From NCBI GenBank assembly GCA_050732935.1, contig JBOHRW010000173.1, forward strand, positions 1-58,973: 58,973 bases of DNA. Reading direction: 5' to 3'. Positions 8,094-18,028 of this stretch are shown here, one piece after another. The DNA is from DASRVA01 sp050732935. Lineage in GTDB: Bacteria > Gemmatimonadota > Gemmatimonadetes > JACCXV01 > JAHWKZ01. Position numbers and translations under genes: made by a program. The notes beneath the pieces are model-generated. The model did no database searches, had not been told where the DNA came from, and saw only the letters and a program-made list of their open reading frames with translations. Numbering within the stretch: the stretch's first letter is position 1; each line of letters opens with the position of its first letter.

Positions 8094-9247
8094 CGCGCGC
8101 CGCCCGGAGCCACCGCCCCGCTGGCCATCTCGATCGCCCGCTGAACGACCTCGTCCATGGAGCGGGTGGCCGGCAACCCCACGCCCTCGAGGATCCCGAG
8201 CGCCTCCTCCTCGTTCGTCCCGGTCAATCGGATTACGATGGGCACCTCGACCTCGAGCCGGTCGAGCGCCTCGACGATGCCGTTGGCCACGTCGTCGCAA
8301 CGGGTGATGCCGCCAAAGATGTTGAACAGGATCGCCTTGACGTTCGGGTCGGACAGGACGATGCGCATCGCGTTGACGACCTTCTCCGGATTCGAGCTCC
8401 CGCCGATGTCGAGGAAGTTGGCCGGCTCCGCGCCGTAGTACTTGATGAGATCCATGGTCGCCATGGCCAGACCCGCGCCGTTCACGATACAGCCGATGTT
8501 CCCGTCCAGCTTGACGTACGAGAGGCCCTTCTCGCGCGCTTCGGTCTCGGCTGGAGCCTCGCCGGCGGGATCGCGCAGCTTCTCCAGATCGGGGTGCCGG
8601 AACAACGCGTTGTCGTCGAGGTTGATCTTGGCGTCGATCGCCAGGATCTCCCCGGCCGTCGTCACGACGAGCGGGTTGACCTCGGCCAGCGAGGCATCGA
8701 CCTGCTCGAACGCCGCATACAGCCCGCGGAAGATCTCGGCCGCCCGACGCACCGACTTCAGATCGTCGTAGAGCGCGAAGCCGAGCTCCATCGATTGATG
8801 GTTGAGCAGACCGTAGCGGGGATCGATCGCAACCCGATGGATCTTCTCAGGAGTCTCCCGGGCAACCTCCTCGATGTCCACCCCGCCCGCGGCGCTCACC
8901 ATCATCACCGCTCGCCGGCTGGCGCGATCGACCACGATGCCCGCATACGCCTCGTGGGCGATGTCCACGGCCGGGGCGACCAGGACCTGCTCCACCACGA
9001 TCCCCTTGATGTCCGTGCCCAGGATCGCCGCGGCCGTCTCCTGCGCCTCCGCCGGCGATCCAGCGAGCTTCACGCCACCCGCCTTGCCGCGGCCACCGAC
9101 CAGGACCTGGGCCTTGACGACCACCGGACCGTCGATCTCCCGGGTCGCCGCCTCGGCCTCCTCCGGCGTGGCCGCCACCCGGTGTGGCGGGACCGGCAGG
9201 CCGTAGCTGCGGAAGATGTCGCGCGCCTGGTACTCGTGGATATTCAT
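8090..9247 (-). CDS. sucC: Succinyl-CoA synthetase beta subunit
   Basis: ATP-grasp subunit of succinyl-CoA ligase, providing the nucleotide site and succinate binding. The 385-residue protein starts MNIHEYQARDIFRSYG, shows VVVKAQVLVGGRGKAGGVKLA near the N-terminus and keeps NGAGLAMATMD and NIFGGITRCD in the ligase domain. ATP versus GTP preference cannot be settled from the sequence. It is first in the sucC-sucD-EIIA/CBS-ndk set. Confidence 0.97.
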   Translation of the reverse strand: MNIHEYQARDIFRSYGLPVPPHRVAATPEEAEAATREIDGPVVVKAQVLVGGRGKAGGVKLAGSPAEAQETAAAILGTDIKGIVVEQVLVAPAVDIAHEAYAGIVVDRASRRAVMMVSAAGGVDIEEVARETPEKIHRVAIDPRYGLLNHQSMELGFALYDDLKSVRRAAEIFRGLYAAFEQVDASLAEVNPLVVTTAGEILAIDAKINLDDNALFRHPDLEKLRDPAGEAPAETEAREKGLSYVKLDGNIGCIVNGAGLAMATMDLIKYYGAEPANFLDIGGSSNPEKVVNAMRIVLSDPNVKAILFNIFGGITRCDDVANGIVEALDRLEVEVPIVIRLTGTNEEEALGILEGVGLPATRSMDEVVQRAIEMASGAVAPGGAR

Positions 9248-9323
9248 CGTGCCCTTTCGCTACGTGTCGATCGTGGCGGGGGCGTGCGCGGAGGCTCGGG
9301 CCCGGGTTCTGAAATGGCCATTG

Positions 9324-9352
9324 AAGTTAGGCCGGACCCGGCCATGGTTCAA
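9324..9352 (-). promoter_or_regulatory. Candidate sucCD promoter with palindromic spacer
   Basis: On the minus strand: TTGAAC, 17 nt, TAACTT, about 70 nt before the sucC ATG. The spacer holds the palindrome GGCCGG-GT-CCGGCC (9330-9343), which could be an operator or a weak terminator for the upstream UPF0182 gene. The -10 matches that in front of yceD. Confidence 0.4.
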
Positions 9353-9386
9353 CGGTAGGGCACACGGGGCGGAATGCTCCATGGGC

Positions 9387-12110
9387 TCACTCCAGGCTCA
9401 TCCGACCGAGGATCCGGCCGAGATCGTCCAGCGCCTCTCCATACGCCGCCCAGTCCCCCCGCCTCTGCGCGGCGATCGCCCGGTCGTAGGCGGCCTGGGC
9501 CTGCCGAGCGAGATCCCCGACCTGGGCCGGTATCTCCCCCGGCCCTTCCGTCACGACCGGAGAGACACCGGGTCCCGGTGACGGCGCCCCGCCGCCCGTC
9601 CCGGTCAGCCTCAGGATGGCGTCCTCGAGCGTCGGCTCCATCACGATGCGAGAACCGAAGGCGGCGATCACCCGGCGCAGCTCGGGGAGCTGGCTCTGCT
9701 GAGCCTGCAGGTAGAGCGGCTCGACGTAGAGCACCGAGCGCCCGACCGGGATGACCATCAGGTTCCCCCGGAGGACGCTGGATCCCTTCTGGCTCCAGAG
9801 GGTGATTTGCTCGCTGATGACTGGATCCTGATCGATGCGCGCCTCGACCTGCATGGGCCCGTAGATCAGGCGGTCCTTGGGGAACTCGTAGATGACCCTC
9901 TGCCCGTAGTTGCCCGGATCGCTCTTGGCGACCAGCAGGGCGATCATGTTGTCGCGTCGGGCCGGCGTGAAGGGCAGCATGAGCTGGAACGTGGGCTCGA
10001 CGTCGTCCGGAAGCCTCACCAGCACATAGTAGGGCTCCATCTGGATCGGCTCTCCCTCGTAGATCTCGTTGGGCAGGTTCCACATGTCCTCCCGATTGTA
10101 GAAGACGCGCGGCTCCTGCATGTGATAGCTGCGCAGCACCTCGGCCTGGATATTGAACAGATCCTCCGGATAGCGCAGGTGCTCGCGAAGCCCCGCGGGC
10201 ATCGATGAGACGGGCTCGAAGAGATCGGGGAAGATCGACGCGTAGACCTGCAGGATGGGGTCCGTCTCGTCCCACGCGTAAAACGTCACCGTGCCGTGGT
10301 ACGCGTCCACGACCACCTTGACGCTGTTCCGGATGTAGTTGACCGGCCGGCGACCCGTCAGCCGGACTGGCTCGGAGTAGGGGTAGCGGTCGCTCACCGT
10401 ATAGGCGTCCAGCACCCACAGGAGACGTCCGTCCAGGAGAACTATGTACGGATCTCCGTCGTACTCGAGGAAGGGCGCGATCCGGCCGACCCGCTGGCGA
10501 ATCTCCCGGAAAAGGAGGAGTCGGCTCTCGGGAAGGATGCCATCGGTCAGCAGGAGCTTGAGGCTGCCCAGGTACCAGCCGAAGAGCGCCCTTCGCCACA
10601 GCGCGTCTACCGGCATGCCGCCGTCCCCCGCGTACGAGGCGTAGATGTTCTGGTCCCCCTGAGGGTAATCGAACTCCTGGCCGCGTGTGGCCGCGAGCAC
10701 GTAGTTGGTGGTGCGCTCGCCGTAGTAGATCTCGGGTCGCAGGACCTCCAGCTGGTCCGCCAGGGAGTCGGGCGGCTCGGGTGGGATGTCGCTCAGGTAG
10801 AAGACCGGCAGCCCCTCCCGGGTTACCTCGTTGACCGGGCTCATCACCAGCCCGTACCCGTGGGTGAAGATGAGATGCTGGTTCTGCCACGTCTGGACGT
10901 TGGCGGCCAGCTGCTCGACGTCTATCTCGCGGGCCGCCAGCATCACCTGGCGGGGGCTCCCCCCGAGGCTGTAGCGATCGACGTCCGCGTCCTCGAAATC
11001 GTAGTAGAGGCGGAGCTTCTGGAGCTGCCTGTACGTGTCCAGCAGGGGACGCCAGTCCCACAGCCGGATGTTCTGCAGGGTCTCGTCCTCCGATAACGCC
11101 CCCTCCACCGGATCGCTGCGGTAGTCGAAGGGCCGCTCCTCGATCGTCGCCAGGTCGAAGGCGCGGCGGGTGTAGGCGATGCTGCGGGCGATGTAGGGGG
11201 ACTCCTTGACGATCTCGTTGGGTTCCACCTCGAACTGCTGGATGGCCGCCGGATACAGTCCCTTGAGCGCGATCGCCCCCAGGACGAGCGCGCCGATGGC
11301 GGTCAGGGTGAGGCTGTAGCGACGCCGGAAGAGGTCGTAGACCGTGACCCCGAAAGCGGCCAGGGAAAGGGCCGTCAGCACCCGGTAGCCGAGAACCTGG
11401 GCGTGCACGTCGGCATAGGAGGCGCCGTAGGCGACGCCCCGCTCGGAGTAGACGAGCTCGAGAAGATCGAGTCGGTATCCCCAGGCGAGGATCAGGAACA
11501 GCAGAGCCACGTTCCCCACCATGTGACGCAGGGGCATGTCGCGGAAGCGAAGACGGTTCTCGGAGATCTCGAGTCCGCCGCTGGTCACGTAGATGATGGC
11601 GAGGACGACGAGGACCGAGATCACCAGCAGGAAGAGGACGCTCTGGACGAGACGGTAGAACGGCAGGGTGAACATGTAGAAACCGATGTCGTGCCCGAAC
11701 AGCGGCTCGGCGAGACCGAACGGCCTTCGATGCCACCAGGCCAGGATGTCCAGCCAGCTTCCGCTGATCGCGGCGCTGAAGAGCAGGGCCAGGAACGCCG
11801 CGCCGGCGAGCGCCATCAGGTTCAGATAGCGCGCGGGGATCTCCTCGTGGATCTCGATGTTGGAGATCCGGCGTCGGATGGAGCCGAACGATTCAGCCGC
11901 CAGCCGCAGGTTCACGAAGAAGAAGACGAGCATGGCGAGTCCGGCCACCGCCCGCACGGCAAGGCGCGCCAGGAGCCTCGTCCGAAACACCCCGTCGTAG
12001 CCGACGGACTCGAACCAGAGCGCGTCCACGGCGAGGTTCACGGTCATGCCGATGCCCAGAAAGAGCGCCAGCAGGACCCCGCCGGCGACGAGCGCCCAGC
12101 GGCGGTTCAC
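9387..12110 (-). CDS. UPF0182 family multi-pass membrane protein
   Basis: About 907 residues of the UPF0182/COG1615 family, function unknown. The first ~280 residues hold about seven hydrophobic segments, for example WALVAGGVLLALFLGIGMTV, LAMLVFFFVNL and AFLALLFSAAI. A large soluble domain follows, with motifs such as ENRLRFRD, YTRRAFDL and TNYVLAATRGQEFDYP typical of the family. The C-terminus is proline- and glutamine-rich with a short helical tail. The GTG start is chosen because it opens on the first membrane segment and falls 4 nt after the upstream hexomutase stop; the frame is open further upstream but lacks family resemblance. Confidence 0.9.
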   Translation of the reverse strand: MNRRWALVAGGVLLALFLGIGMTVNLAVDALWFESVGYDGVFRTRLLARLAVRAVAGLAMLVFFFVNLRLAAESFGSIRRRISNIEIHEEIPARYLNLMALAGAAFLALLFSAAISGSWLDILAWWHRRPFGLAEPLFGHDIGFYMFTLPFYRLVQSVLFLLVISVLVVLAIIYVTSGGLEISENRLRFRDMPLRHMVGNVALLFLILAWGYRLDLLELVYSERGVAYGASYADVHAQVLGYRVLTALSLAAFGVTVYDLFRRRYSLTLTAIGALVLGAIALKGLYPAAIQQFEVEPNEIVKESPYIARSIAYTRRAFDLATIEERPFDYRSDPVEGALSEDETLQNIRLWDWRPLLDTYRQLQKLRLYYDFEDADVDRYSLGGSPRQVMLAAREIDVEQLAANVQTWQNQHLIFTHGYGLVMSPVNEVTREGLPVFYLSDIPPEPPDSLADQLEVLRPEIYYGERTTNYVLAATRGQEFDYPQGDQNIYASYAGDGGMPVDALWRRALFGWYLGSLKLLLTDGILPESRLLLFREIRQRVGRIAPFLEYDGDPYIVLLDGRLLWVLDAYTVSDRYPYSEPVRLTGRRPVNYIRNSVKVVVDAYHGTVTFYAWDETDPILQVYASIFPDLFEPVSSMPAGLREHLRYPEDLFNIQAEVLRSYHMQEPRVFYNREDMWNLPNEIYEGEPIQMEPYYVLVRLPDDVEPTFQLMLPFTPARRDNMIALLVAKSDPGNYGQRVIYEFPKDRLIYGPMQVEARIDQDPVISEQITLWSQKGSSVLRGNLMVIPVGRSVLYVEPLYLQAQQSQLPELRRVIAAFGSRIVMEPTLEDAILRLTGTGGGAPSPGPGVSPVVTEGPGEIPAQVGDLARQAQAAYDRAIAAQRRGDWAAYGEALDDLGRILGRMSLE

Positions 12111-12114
12111 GGCG

Positions 12115-13497
12115 TCAGCCCTTCCACGGCACGGACTCCACCCCCTGGTCGGCGAGGAACTCCTGGAGCTCGCCCTTGATGGAGGCCAGGGCGTCGTTCG
12201 TCTCCCCCTCGGCGCGCACGACAACGGCCGGCTGGGTGTTCGACGCCCGCAGGAGCGCCCACCCGTCGGGGAAGGTCACCCGGACACCGTCGATGTCGAT
12301 CGTGTCGTACCGCTCGCCGAAATACTCCTGGGCGGCCTTCTCGATCCTCCACTTCTGATCCTCGGTCGTCTCGATCCGCACCTCGGGCGTGGAGGCGTAG
12401 TGGTGAAGCGAGTCGATCATCTCGGCCAGCGTGCGATCGCTCCCGGAGACGATCTCGCAAAGCCGGCAGGCGGCAAAGATGGCGTCGTCGAACCCGTAGT
12501 AGTCGTCGAAGAAGAAGAGGTGGCCGCTCATCTCGCCACCAAACGCGATGTCGTCCTCGAGCATCTTCTTCTTCATCAGGCTGTGTCCGGTCTTCCACAT
12601 GACCGGCTTCCCCCCGTGGGCCAGGATGTCCTCCTCGAGGGCGCGCGAGGACTTCACGTCGAACAGGATCGGCTCTCCGGGAGTGCGCTCGAGCTGGTCG
12701 CGGGCGAAGATCGCCGTCAGCTGATCACCCCGGACCGTCCTCCCGTTCTCATCCACGGCCCCTATCCTGTCGCAGTCGCCATCGAGACCGATCCCGAGCT
12801 CGGCGTCGGTCGTGCGAACGCGCCTCTTGAGCTCCACGATGTACTCGTCCACGGTGGGATCGGGATGGTGGTTGGGAAAGGTGCCGTCGACGGTGCAGAA
12901 GAGACGGTCGACACGTGCGCCGACCCGCTCGAGCAGCTCGGCGGCGAAAAGGGCCCCCGTGGCGTTTCCGCAATCGAGCACGATGTCGACCGGACGCGCG
13001 AGATCCACCTTGCCGGCCACCATGTCGCAGTAATCGTCGGTCACCGGGCGCTCCTCGAGCGTCCCCTCCCCGCTCTCGTAATCTTCGGCCTCGATCAGCT
13101 TCCGGACCTCCTGGATCTCCTCGCCCGACAGCGGGAGCTGGCGCCAGTTCAGCTTGAAGCCGTTGTACTCGGAAGGGTTGTGGCTGGCGGTGATCATGAC
13201 GCCACCGTCGGTTTCCAGATGATGGCACGCGAAGTACATGACGGGTGTCGGCACGACCCCGATGTCGAGGACACGCGCACCCGCCTCCCGCAGACCCTCG
13301 ACCATCGCGTCCCGGTAGGGGTCCGACGAGGGCCGGACGTCGCGGCCCAGCGCGAGGGAGGGTGAAGCGGTCTCCAGCTTCCGCCTCACGAAGGTGGCGA
13401 AGGCGCGTCCGAGCGCACGGGTCAGGTCGGGCGAGATCTCCTCGTCCACCAGGCCGCGGATGTCGTACTCGCGAAAGATGTGGGAGGGTACCTGCAT
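12115..13497 (-). CDS. Phosphomannomutase/phosphoglucomutase
   Basis: Alpha-D-phosphohexomutase interconverting hexose-6-phosphates and 1-phosphates for cell-envelope sugars. The 460-residue protein has all four domain signatures: the phosphoserine loop TASHNPSEYNG (Ser105), the metal loop DGDCDRIGAVD, the sugar-specificity loop GGEMSGH, and the C-terminal phosphate loop RASNTQPAVVVRAEG. The GEMSGH loop and length point to the AlgC/ManB bifunctional group rather than GlmM. It starts 173 nt from the SusD gene end, in the same direction. Confidence 0.94.
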   Translation of the reverse strand: MQVPSHIFREYDIRGLVDEEISPDLTRALGRAFATFVRRKLETASPSLALGRDVRPSSDPYRDAMVEGLREAGARVLDIGVVPTPVMYFACHHLETDGGVMITASHNPSEYNGFKLNWRQLPLSGEEIQEVRKLIEAEDYESGEGTLEERPVTDDYCDMVAGKVDLARPVDIVLDCGNATGALFAAELLERVGARVDRLFCTVDGTFPNHHPDPTVDEYIVELKRRVRTTDAELGIGLDGDCDRIGAVDENGRTVRGDQLTAIFARDQLERTPGEPILFDVKSSRALEEDILAHGGKPVMWKTGHSLMKKKMLEDDIAFGGEMSGHLFFFDDYYGFDDAIFAACRLCEIVSGSDRTLAEMIDSLHHYASTPEVRIETTEDQKWRIEKAAQEYFGERYDTIDIDGVRVTFPDGWALLRASNTQPAVVVRAEGETNDALASIKGELQEFLADQGVESVPWKG

Positions 13498-13593
13498 GGG
13501 GATGCTCTCCAGAGTGAACGGAACGACCGGTGGGAGCGCTCAACGGGCGAAGCTACCCGGCCCGGAAGGCGCCTACAAGCAGCACCACGCAAG

Positions 13594-13630
13594 ACGGCGG
13601 CCCGTCTCCGTACCGGAGCTGGACCGCCGT
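13594..13630 (-). terminator. Nested hairpin downstream of susD
   Basis: ACGGCGG pairs with CCGCCGT, and inside the loop CTCCG-TAC-CGGAG forms a second stem. It lies just past the SusD stop in the 173-nt gap before the hexomutase gene. No T-tract follows, so its terminator role is tentative. Confidence 0.4.
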
Positions 13631-13671
13631 CCGAGGTGTTGCGAGGCGCGAGCTCGCAGCCGTTCCCGCCT

Positions 13672-15030
13672 TCACTGCCGCGCGAGCACCTCGTCGATCG
13701 GGATCTCGAAGGCCGCGTGCACGACATCCCCGGGACGATCCAGCGGGAGCTCGTCCAGCTTCCCGTAGCGGCGCATGTCGATCCAGCGGTGCCCGCCCTC
13801 GAACAGCAGCGAGTACCGCTTCTGGTCGAGCAGCTCGTCCAGGATGTTCCCCGCGTTCAGGTCGTTGCGGGGCGCCAGCCCGCCCGAGTTCACGCGCATG
13901 AAGTTGATGTCCTCGACGGCCGCCGCGACGTTGCCGAGCCCGATGTTGGCCTCCGCCCGGAGCAGGATCAGCTCCTCGTTGCGGATGATCGGGACGGGGC
14001 TGAAGGGCGACGGGTAGAGGCCGTCGAACCGGAATCCGGACGTGAGATCGAGAAGTGACCGCGGGGTCTCCAGCTCCACGATCTTGCGCAGGAATCGCGC
14101 GTCCAGCTGGCCGTTCAGTTGCAGCTCCGCGTCGGCCTCGATCGAATTGTGGGCGACGATGGTGGGGTTTACGAGCGTGAGCGTCTTGTCGCCGGGGCCC
14201 CCGCCGAAGGAGTGGTAGACGCCCAGGTCCAGGGACGCGCCGGTGCTCAGGAACGACTGGTCGAGGGCCGTCAGCGCCGCCGCGAAGTTCCCGCGGTACA
14301 CCTCGACCCGACCGAGCAAGGCGCGGTTGAACTCCAGGAACGTGGCCGGGGTGTCGAACCCGGTGAACCCCGGGCTCAGCGGAAACGGAAATCCCTCCCC
14401 GCCGTTCTGCAGATGCCCGGCCGCCTCCTCCAGGAGCTGCACGATGTGAGCGAAAACCGCCTCCTTGCCCTCGATCGGCGCCGGCGGGTCGAGGATCGGC
14501 CGGTCCACGTCGACCACCGCCCCGTTCTCGTCACGGGTGTTGATCACCAGCAGGAAGTCCAGCGCCTGGATCGTCCTCGCGAAGCCGCGCGTGGCCTCCT
14601 TCTCGACCGGCGTGAATCCCAGGATCGGGTCGTCCGGAAGCTGATCGAGGGCGTTGAGCAGGATGTTGGCGTTGCGGATGTTCTGGTACCGGAGCGCCCA
14701 CAGGTTCCCACCCAGCGCGGGAGAGCCCGGATTCAGCACCGCTCCGCTGTACATCTCGGTCGCGTAGCGGGTATCGGCCCCGTCCAGATTGTACGACTCG
14801 CGCCCCAGGATTCCGGTCAACGATACGTAACCGTTGAACTCGCCGATGTTCTCGCGCGCGCCGATCACCAGCCCGGTGGCGGCCGCCGCGGCCGTCACAC
14901 GAGTCGGGTTCTCCTGCAGCTCCTCGATGCTCGGGTTGTTGAAGTCGGGCGCCTCCAGGCTGGTGCAGGCAGCACCGCCCGCGATCGCCAGGACCGCCAG
15001 CATCCCCAAGGTCCTCCGCATGATCGTCAT
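13672..15030 (-). CDS. SusD/RagB-like outer-membrane nutrient-binding lipoprotein
   Basis: Surface lipoprotein that caps the SusC porin and captures substrate. The 452-residue protein starts MTIMRRTLGMLAVLAIAGGAAC, a lipoprotein signal. It has TPR-like helical segments (NIRNANILLNALDQLP, ILLRAEANIGLG) and a C-terminal SusD motif (LLFEGGHRWIDMRRYG). This resembles the compact SusD group of about 450 residues found in Gemmatimonadota-type pairs. The ATG is 14 nt after the SusC stop. The substrate is unknown; no glycoside hydrolase is adjacent, so peptides or other polymers are as likely as glycans. Confidence 0.93.
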   Translation of the reverse strand: MTIMRRTLGMLAVLAIAGGAACTSLEAPDFNNPSIEELQENPTRVTAAAAATGLVIGARENIGEFNGYVSLTGILGRESYNLDGADTRYATEMYSGAVLNPGSPALGGNLWALRYQNIRNANILLNALDQLPDDPILGFTPVEKEATRGFARTIQALDFLLVINTRDENGAVVDVDRPILDPPAPIEGKEAVFAHIVQLLEEAAGHLQNGGEGFPFPLSPGFTGFDTPATFLEFNRALLGRVEVYRGNFAAALTALDQSFLSTGASLDLGVYHSFGGGPGDKTLTLVNPTIVAHNSIEADAELQLNGQLDARFLRKIVELETPRSLLDLTSGFRFDGLYPSPFSPVPIIRNEELILLRAEANIGLGNVAAAVEDINFMRVNSGGLAPRNDLNAGNILDELLDQKRYSLLFEGGHRWIDMRRYGKLDELPLDRPGDVVHAAFEIPIDEVLARQ

Positions 15031-15044
15031 CTCCGGCGCTCCTC

Positions 15045-17993
15045 TCAAAAACCCAGATCCACCGAGAACCAGAAGCTGCGGCTCGGCGGATAGGGTGATG
15101 TGTCGACGTTCCGCCCGATCTGCTGATTGCCGAAGTTCGAGACCTCGGGGTCCAGCCCATCGTAGTCGGTGAACGTCAGCAGGTCGCGCCCACTCACGCT
15201 GAGGCGGACGCTCCTCGCCCACGGCCACCACGTCTCGACCCACGTCGGAGGCAGCTCGTACGCCACGGTGAGCTCGCGCAGCTTGACGAACGACCCGTCC
15301 TCGATGTAGACGGATGCATCGCCGGACTCGAACTGCTCCAGCCTCGCGGGTCCGTTCTCGACGAAGTCCTCGGTCGTCTGTCCGAGGTCGGCGATGAACT
15401 TGGTCAGGTTTATGATGTCTCCACCCCGCTGCCATTCCCATAGGCCGTAGACGTTCACGCCCTTCCAGATGATCTCGTTCACGAACCCCATCTTGAAGTC
15501 GGGGTTGATATCGCCGACTTCGACGATCTCGCCACCGACGTTTCCGATGAGCCGGGTCGGCGACTCGCCCTCCGCGATCCCGAACGCCCCGAGGCTGGTA
15601 CCGAAGCCGCCGAACGCGAAGTCCGGCACCGGGAGCTCGGTGATCTCGCCCCGGTCCATGTAGAACGTGGCGCGGGAGAGCCACAGGAAGTCCTCGGTCT
15701 GGACCGGAGTCGTCCCGAACGCGACCTCGAATCCCCGCACCCTCAGCTCGCCGCCGTTGAAGAACTGCGTGTCGCCGCCGCTCGAGGGTGCGAGCGTCCG
15801 CTCGAGGAGGAGATCGGTGATCGTCTGCTGGTACGCGGTGATGTCGAGCCGCGCCCGGCCACCAAAAAGGGTCGCGTCCACTCCGCCCTCGATCTCCCTC
15901 GTCCGTTCGGGCTGGATGTCGGGGTCGCCGATCACCGGGATGAAGGTGAGCCCGGGATTCCCGGCGATGTTCTTCGTGGCGTCCAGGCTGATGAACTTCT
16001 GGCCGAAGAGGGGCTGATTGCCCGACTCGCCGTACGCCACCCGGAACTTCAGTTCGTCGATGCTCGCCGCCACTTCCGGGAACCGCAGCGAAGCGTTCGC
16101 CTTGGGATACCAGAAGATCTCCTCGGTGTCGCCGTTCGAGCTCGATTGCTCCCCGCGGACCGCGCCAGCCAGGTTGAGGCGCTCGTCCAGGAGCAGGACC
16201 TCCTCCTGCACGTAAAAGCCGAAGTCCTCGACGCGCTCCCTGCGCTCCCCCACCTGGATGCTGACGCCCGCGCCCACGTTGGACTGGCCGGCGTTCAGAT
16301 TTCGCGCGACGACGCGGCCGATCTCGAGATCCCGCTCCTCGTACTGCATCCCGCCCGATGTGCGCGCGGTGTAGCCGCCGGGCGTGAACTCGTGGACCAG
16401 GTTGACGCTCCCGTTGAGGTTCAGGTTGTCGCCATCCGTGAGAAGCGACGTGCCGGGAAGCCCGTCATCCGGCTCGAAGAACAGGGCCGGCGGGAAGAAG
16501 AGATCGTTCCTCTGCCGGAACCAATCCAGCCCGCCGTTCGAGACGAGCTGCACGCTGCTCCGGTCGCCACGCCAAACATCGACCGTCAGATCGGCCGACC
16601 CGAGGAAGCGCCAGACCTCCTCTTCGTTCTGCATGAACGCGAAGGTCTGGAGCGGATTGCTCGGGCTCGCGCCCGGGAAGAGGGGGAACGAGCCGTCCGG
16701 CTGCTGTTGCAGATCGAAGAATCGCGGGATGAACGGCAGCGCGAAGTACGGGGTGATCAGGAAATTGTCGTTGTTGAAGAGCCCCCGCTGGGCCTCGCTG
16801 TGGAGGAGGTTGGTGTTGACCCCGATCTCCCAGCGGTCGGCCAGCGTCTGCTGGAGGTTGACCCGCAGCGACTGCTTCTCGTAGCCGGTGTTGAGGACGA
16901 CGCCCTCGTCGTTCTTCACCAGCCCCGAGGCGTAGAAGGTCGTGTTCTCGTCACCCCCGCTCAGGCTGACGATCGTCTCGGAGGAAAGATCGTGACGACC
17001 GGCGAGCTCCTCCTCGTGGTCGAAGAACTGACCTTGACGAAAAGCCTCGAGGGCGGCGGGGTTATCAGGGTAGACGGCGGTGACCGCGGCTTCCGACTCC
17101 CCCTCGAACGATCGGTAATCGAGCTTGTTGGAGAGGTCGAAAACACCGAAGCGCTGCGTGAGGTTGACCCGGGCCGGGCCGGGCTGGCCATTCTTGGTCG
17201 TGATCAGGACGACTCCGTTCGAGGCCTTCGATCCGTAGATCGCCGAGGCCGCGGCGCCCTTGAGGATCTCGATCCGCTCGATGTCGTTGGGGTTGATGTC
17301 TGCGATCCGGTTCACCTCGTCGGTCTGGAACACCGATGTGTTCGATCCCACGTTGGCAGCGCTGATCACCACCTGGTTGTTGGGGATCGCCACGTTCGAG
17401 ACGATGACGCCGTCGACGACGTAGAGCGGCGCGCTGGCTCCGATGATCGACGAGACGCCGCGCAGGTCGACCGAGATCCCACCACCCGGCGCCCCCGAGT
17501 TCTTCTGGATGTCCGCCCCCGCGACCTTGCCCTGGAGCTGCTTCTCGACCGACGCGGACGGGACGCGCTCGATCTCCTGCGCGCTCACCGTGGCGATGGA
17601 GACGGCCGCGTTGCGCCTTCCGATCGTCGTGGCGCGACCCGTCACCACGATCTCGTCCACCTGCAGGTAGTCGTAGGCGAGCGTGATCTCCACGTTGTCC
17701 TCGCTCGGCGGGACGGTGATCTCCCGGGTCCGGTAGCCGAGGTTCTGGACGCGCAGCGTGAACGCCTCCTCGGGGACGCCATCGAGGCGGAAGGTCCCGT
17801 CCTGGTCGGTGACCGTGCCGGTCGCGGTACCGGGGATCCCCACCTGCGCGAACGGCACGCGCTGGCCGGTCTCCGCGTCGAGGACCGCGCCGGTGAGGAC
17901 GCGGCCCTGGGCCAGGGCGAGCCCGGGCGCGAGAAGGATTGCGGCTATCAAGAGGAAGAAGGCGAGATGCGGACGACGAACGGCCAGGTTCAT
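15045..17993 (-). CDS. SusC/RagA-type TonB-dependent outer-membrane transporter
   Basis: TonB-dependent beta-barrel that imports the ligand captured by SusD. About 982 residues: a signal peptide (MNLAVRRPHLAFFLLIAAIL to ALAQG), a carboxypeptidase-regulatory-like domain (roughly 28-105, TGAVLDAETGQRVPFAQVGI), a plug with SusC signatures (VDGVIVSN; IEILKGAAASAIYGSKASNG), then the barrel ending in SVDLGF with a terminal Phe. The start is chosen because GGAGG lies 5 nt before this ATG and the signal peptide begins there; upstream sequence is the promoter region. Confidence 0.95.
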   Translation of the reverse strand: MNLAVRRPHLAFFLLIAAILLAPGLALAQGRVLTGAVLDAETGQRVPFAQVGIPGTATGTVTDQDGTFRLDGVPEEAFTLRVQNLGYRTREITVPPSEDNVEITLAYDYLQVDEIVVTGRATTIGRRNAAVSIATVSAQEIERVPSASVEKQLQGKVAGADIQKNSGAPGGGISVDLRGVSSIIGASAPLYVVDGVIVSNVAIPNNQVVISAANVGSNTSVFQTDEVNRIADINPNDIERIEILKGAAASAIYGSKASNGVVLITTKNGQPGPARVNLTQRFGVFDLSNKLDYRSFEGESEAAVTAVYPDNPAALEAFRQGQFFDHEEELAGRHDLSSETIVSLSGGDENTTFYASGLVKNDEGVVLNTGYEKQSLRVNLQQTLADRWEIGVNTNLLHSEAQRGLFNNDNFLITPYFALPFIPRFFDLQQQPDGSFPLFPGASPSNPLQTFAFMQNEEEVWRFLGSADLTVDVWRGDRSSVQLVSNGGLDWFRQRNDLFFPPALFFEPDDGLPGTSLLTDGDNLNLNGSVNLVHEFTPGGYTARTSGGMQYEERDLEIGRVVARNLNAGQSNVGAGVSIQVGERRERVEDFGFYVQEEVLLLDERLNLAGAVRGEQSSSNGDTEEIFWYPKANASLRFPEVAASIDELKFRVAYGESGNQPLFGQKFISLDATKNIAGNPGLTFIPVIGDPDIQPERTREIEGGVDATLFGGRARLDITAYQQTITDLLLERTLAPSSGGDTQFFNGGELRVRGFEVAFGTTPVQTEDFLWLSRATFYMDRGEITELPVPDFAFGGFGTSLGAFGIAEGESPTRLIGNVGGEIVEVGDINPDFKMGFVNEIIWKGVNVYGLWEWQRGGDIINLTKFIADLGQTTEDFVENGPARLEQFESGDASVYIEDGSFVKLRELTVAYELPPTWVETWWPWARSVRLSVSGRDLLTFTDYDGLDPEVSNFGNQQIGRNVDTSPYPPSRSFWFSVDLGF

Positions 17994-18028
17994 GGTCCCT
18001 CCGCTCGGTGGCCTGGGTACAAGACGGT

